6,300 bases of DNA from Bacteroidales bacterium (lineage in GTDB: Bacteria > Bacteroidota > Bacteroidia > Bacteroidales > UBA7960), in contig PWIY01000144.1 of NCBI GenBank assembly GCA_003560215.1, forward strand, positions 1 through 6,300. The letters run 5' to 3'. This document shows positions 5,735-6,300 of this stretch, in pieces. Made by a program: the position numbers and the translations under genes. The notes beneath the pieces were generated by a model, which saw only the letters and a list, made by a program, of their open reading frames with translations, searched no databases and was not told where the DNA came from. The number at the start of each line of letters is the position of its first letter. Within the stretch, counting starts at the first letter, position 1.

Positions 5735-6300
5735 TCACCCACCGACTGCAAAAAGCTCATAGGCTTCAAGCATGGCCAGCAGGTAATTCCCGCTGCCATG
5801 AATAAGCCAGGCCGGAATAATGGACCCTCCGGCTGCCTTTTCGGTAAGATACCCCAGTATCCAGCCACCAAGCCCGGTGATCAGGGTGATCAGCAGAGCC
5901 GCAATCCAGGACACATTGCCAAGTAGCAGAAACAACACCCCATGAATCAATCCGAACAAAGAGGCCTGTAACAGGTTACCGGTAAGAAATCCAAACCGGG
6001 CGGACAGTCGCTTACCCAGGAACCCCCTGAATAAAATTTCCTCCGATAGTCCCGTCTGCACCATGGCAAAAAAGAAAGCCGGGGCAAGGGCAACACTTCC
6101 CATTCCTGCCCACTGGCTTTGGGCAACGACCTCCCTATCAAGCAACAATGGCACCAGCAATAGCTGGGACAAAACCATGAGACCAAAAAAAGCAAAAACA
6201 GTCAGTGTGATCAGCCTGGTAGACCCGCTCACCCTGGTCAGTCCGATCCAGCTGAAAAAATTCTTTTGTTTCCTGCCTGATACAATCCACCAAACAAATG
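5735..6300 (-). CDS. CPBP-family intramembrane metalloprotease, 5'-partial
   Basis: The C-terminal 187 residues of an integral membrane protein of the CPBP (CAAX protease and bacteriocin-processing, Abi) family; the frame is open to the right edge. A GTG at 6232 could serve as a start, but the 22 codons upstream in frame, including FFSWIGLTR, resemble the usual N-terminal part of this family, so the true start is taken to be beyond base 6300. Family motifs: EEILFRGF (EExxxR; first Glu codon 6043-6041), FGLIHG (His codon 5944-5942) and WLIHGSGN (His codon 5800-5798, Asn 5788-5786), the metal-binding and catalytic groups. Several hydrophobic segments surround them. Bacterial members have roles ranging from peptide processing to bacteriocin immunity; nothing nearby tells which applies here. 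It converges on asnA. Confidence 0.88.
   Translation of the reverse strand, partial: FVWWIVSGRKQKNFFSWIGLTRVSGSTRLITLTVFAFFGLMVLSQLLLVPLLLDREVVAQSQWAGMGSVALAPAFFFAMVQTGLSEEILFRGFLGKRLSARFGFLTGNLLQASLFGLIHGVLFLLLGNVSWIAALLITLITGLGGWILGYLTEKAAGGSIIPAWLIHGSGNYLLAMLEAYELFAVGG

Noticed and set aside
5735..6232. The CPBP protease as a complete gene starting at GTG 6232
   Set aside because: The frame stays open to the window edge and the upstream residues look like part of the protein, so the gene is treated as truncated by the window.

Overview
The window looks like chromosomal DNA of a member of the Bacteroidota. The grounds are promoter-like TAnnTTTG boxes with upstream TTTG-like boxes in several intergenic regions, A-rich start regions without Shine-Dalgarno sequences, and the protein types present. 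No mobile element, CRISPR array, rRNA or tRNA was seen. All calls come from reading the sequence; no database search was run.

Layout. At the left edge (1-195, minus strand) there is a complete-looking attenuator. It has a promoter-like pair, a 27-codon leader peptide with three tandem Trp codons, mutually exclusive RNA pairings, and an intrinsic terminator whose T-run ends at base 1. The gene it controls lies off the left edge and is probably a tryptophan gene. A gene-free stretch with a plus-strand promoter follows, then an RhlE-type DEAD-box RNA helicase (517-1785, +) and a Gfo/Idh/MocA-family oxidoreductase with a twin-arginine N-terminus (1903-3300, +). An Old Yellow Enzyme-family flavin reductase (3315-4400, -) converges on the latter. 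Divergent from it is asnA (4670-5638, +), the ammonia-dependent asparagine synthetase, preceded by a long leader. At the right edge a CPBP-family membrane protease (5735-6300, -) is cut off at its N-terminus by the window end.

The main discovery is the asnA leader (about 4500-4645). It encodes a 15-codon peptide, MTQFFHNNNNNNCPP, with six consecutive asparagine codons. The Asn codons lie in a hairpin arm, the other arm can instead pair with the 5' half of a strong terminator, and the terminator ends 24 bases before the asnA start. This is the full layout of ribosome-mediated attenuation sensing charged tRNA-Asn, placed before the gene that makes asparagine. In organisms I know, asnA is controlled by AsnC (enterobacteria) or by T-box leaders (Firmicutes); I do not know of a described Asn-codon attenuator. 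Together with the Trp-type attenuator at the left edge, the window holds two independent amino-acid attenuators on opposite strands, suggesting this lineage uses the mechanism widely.
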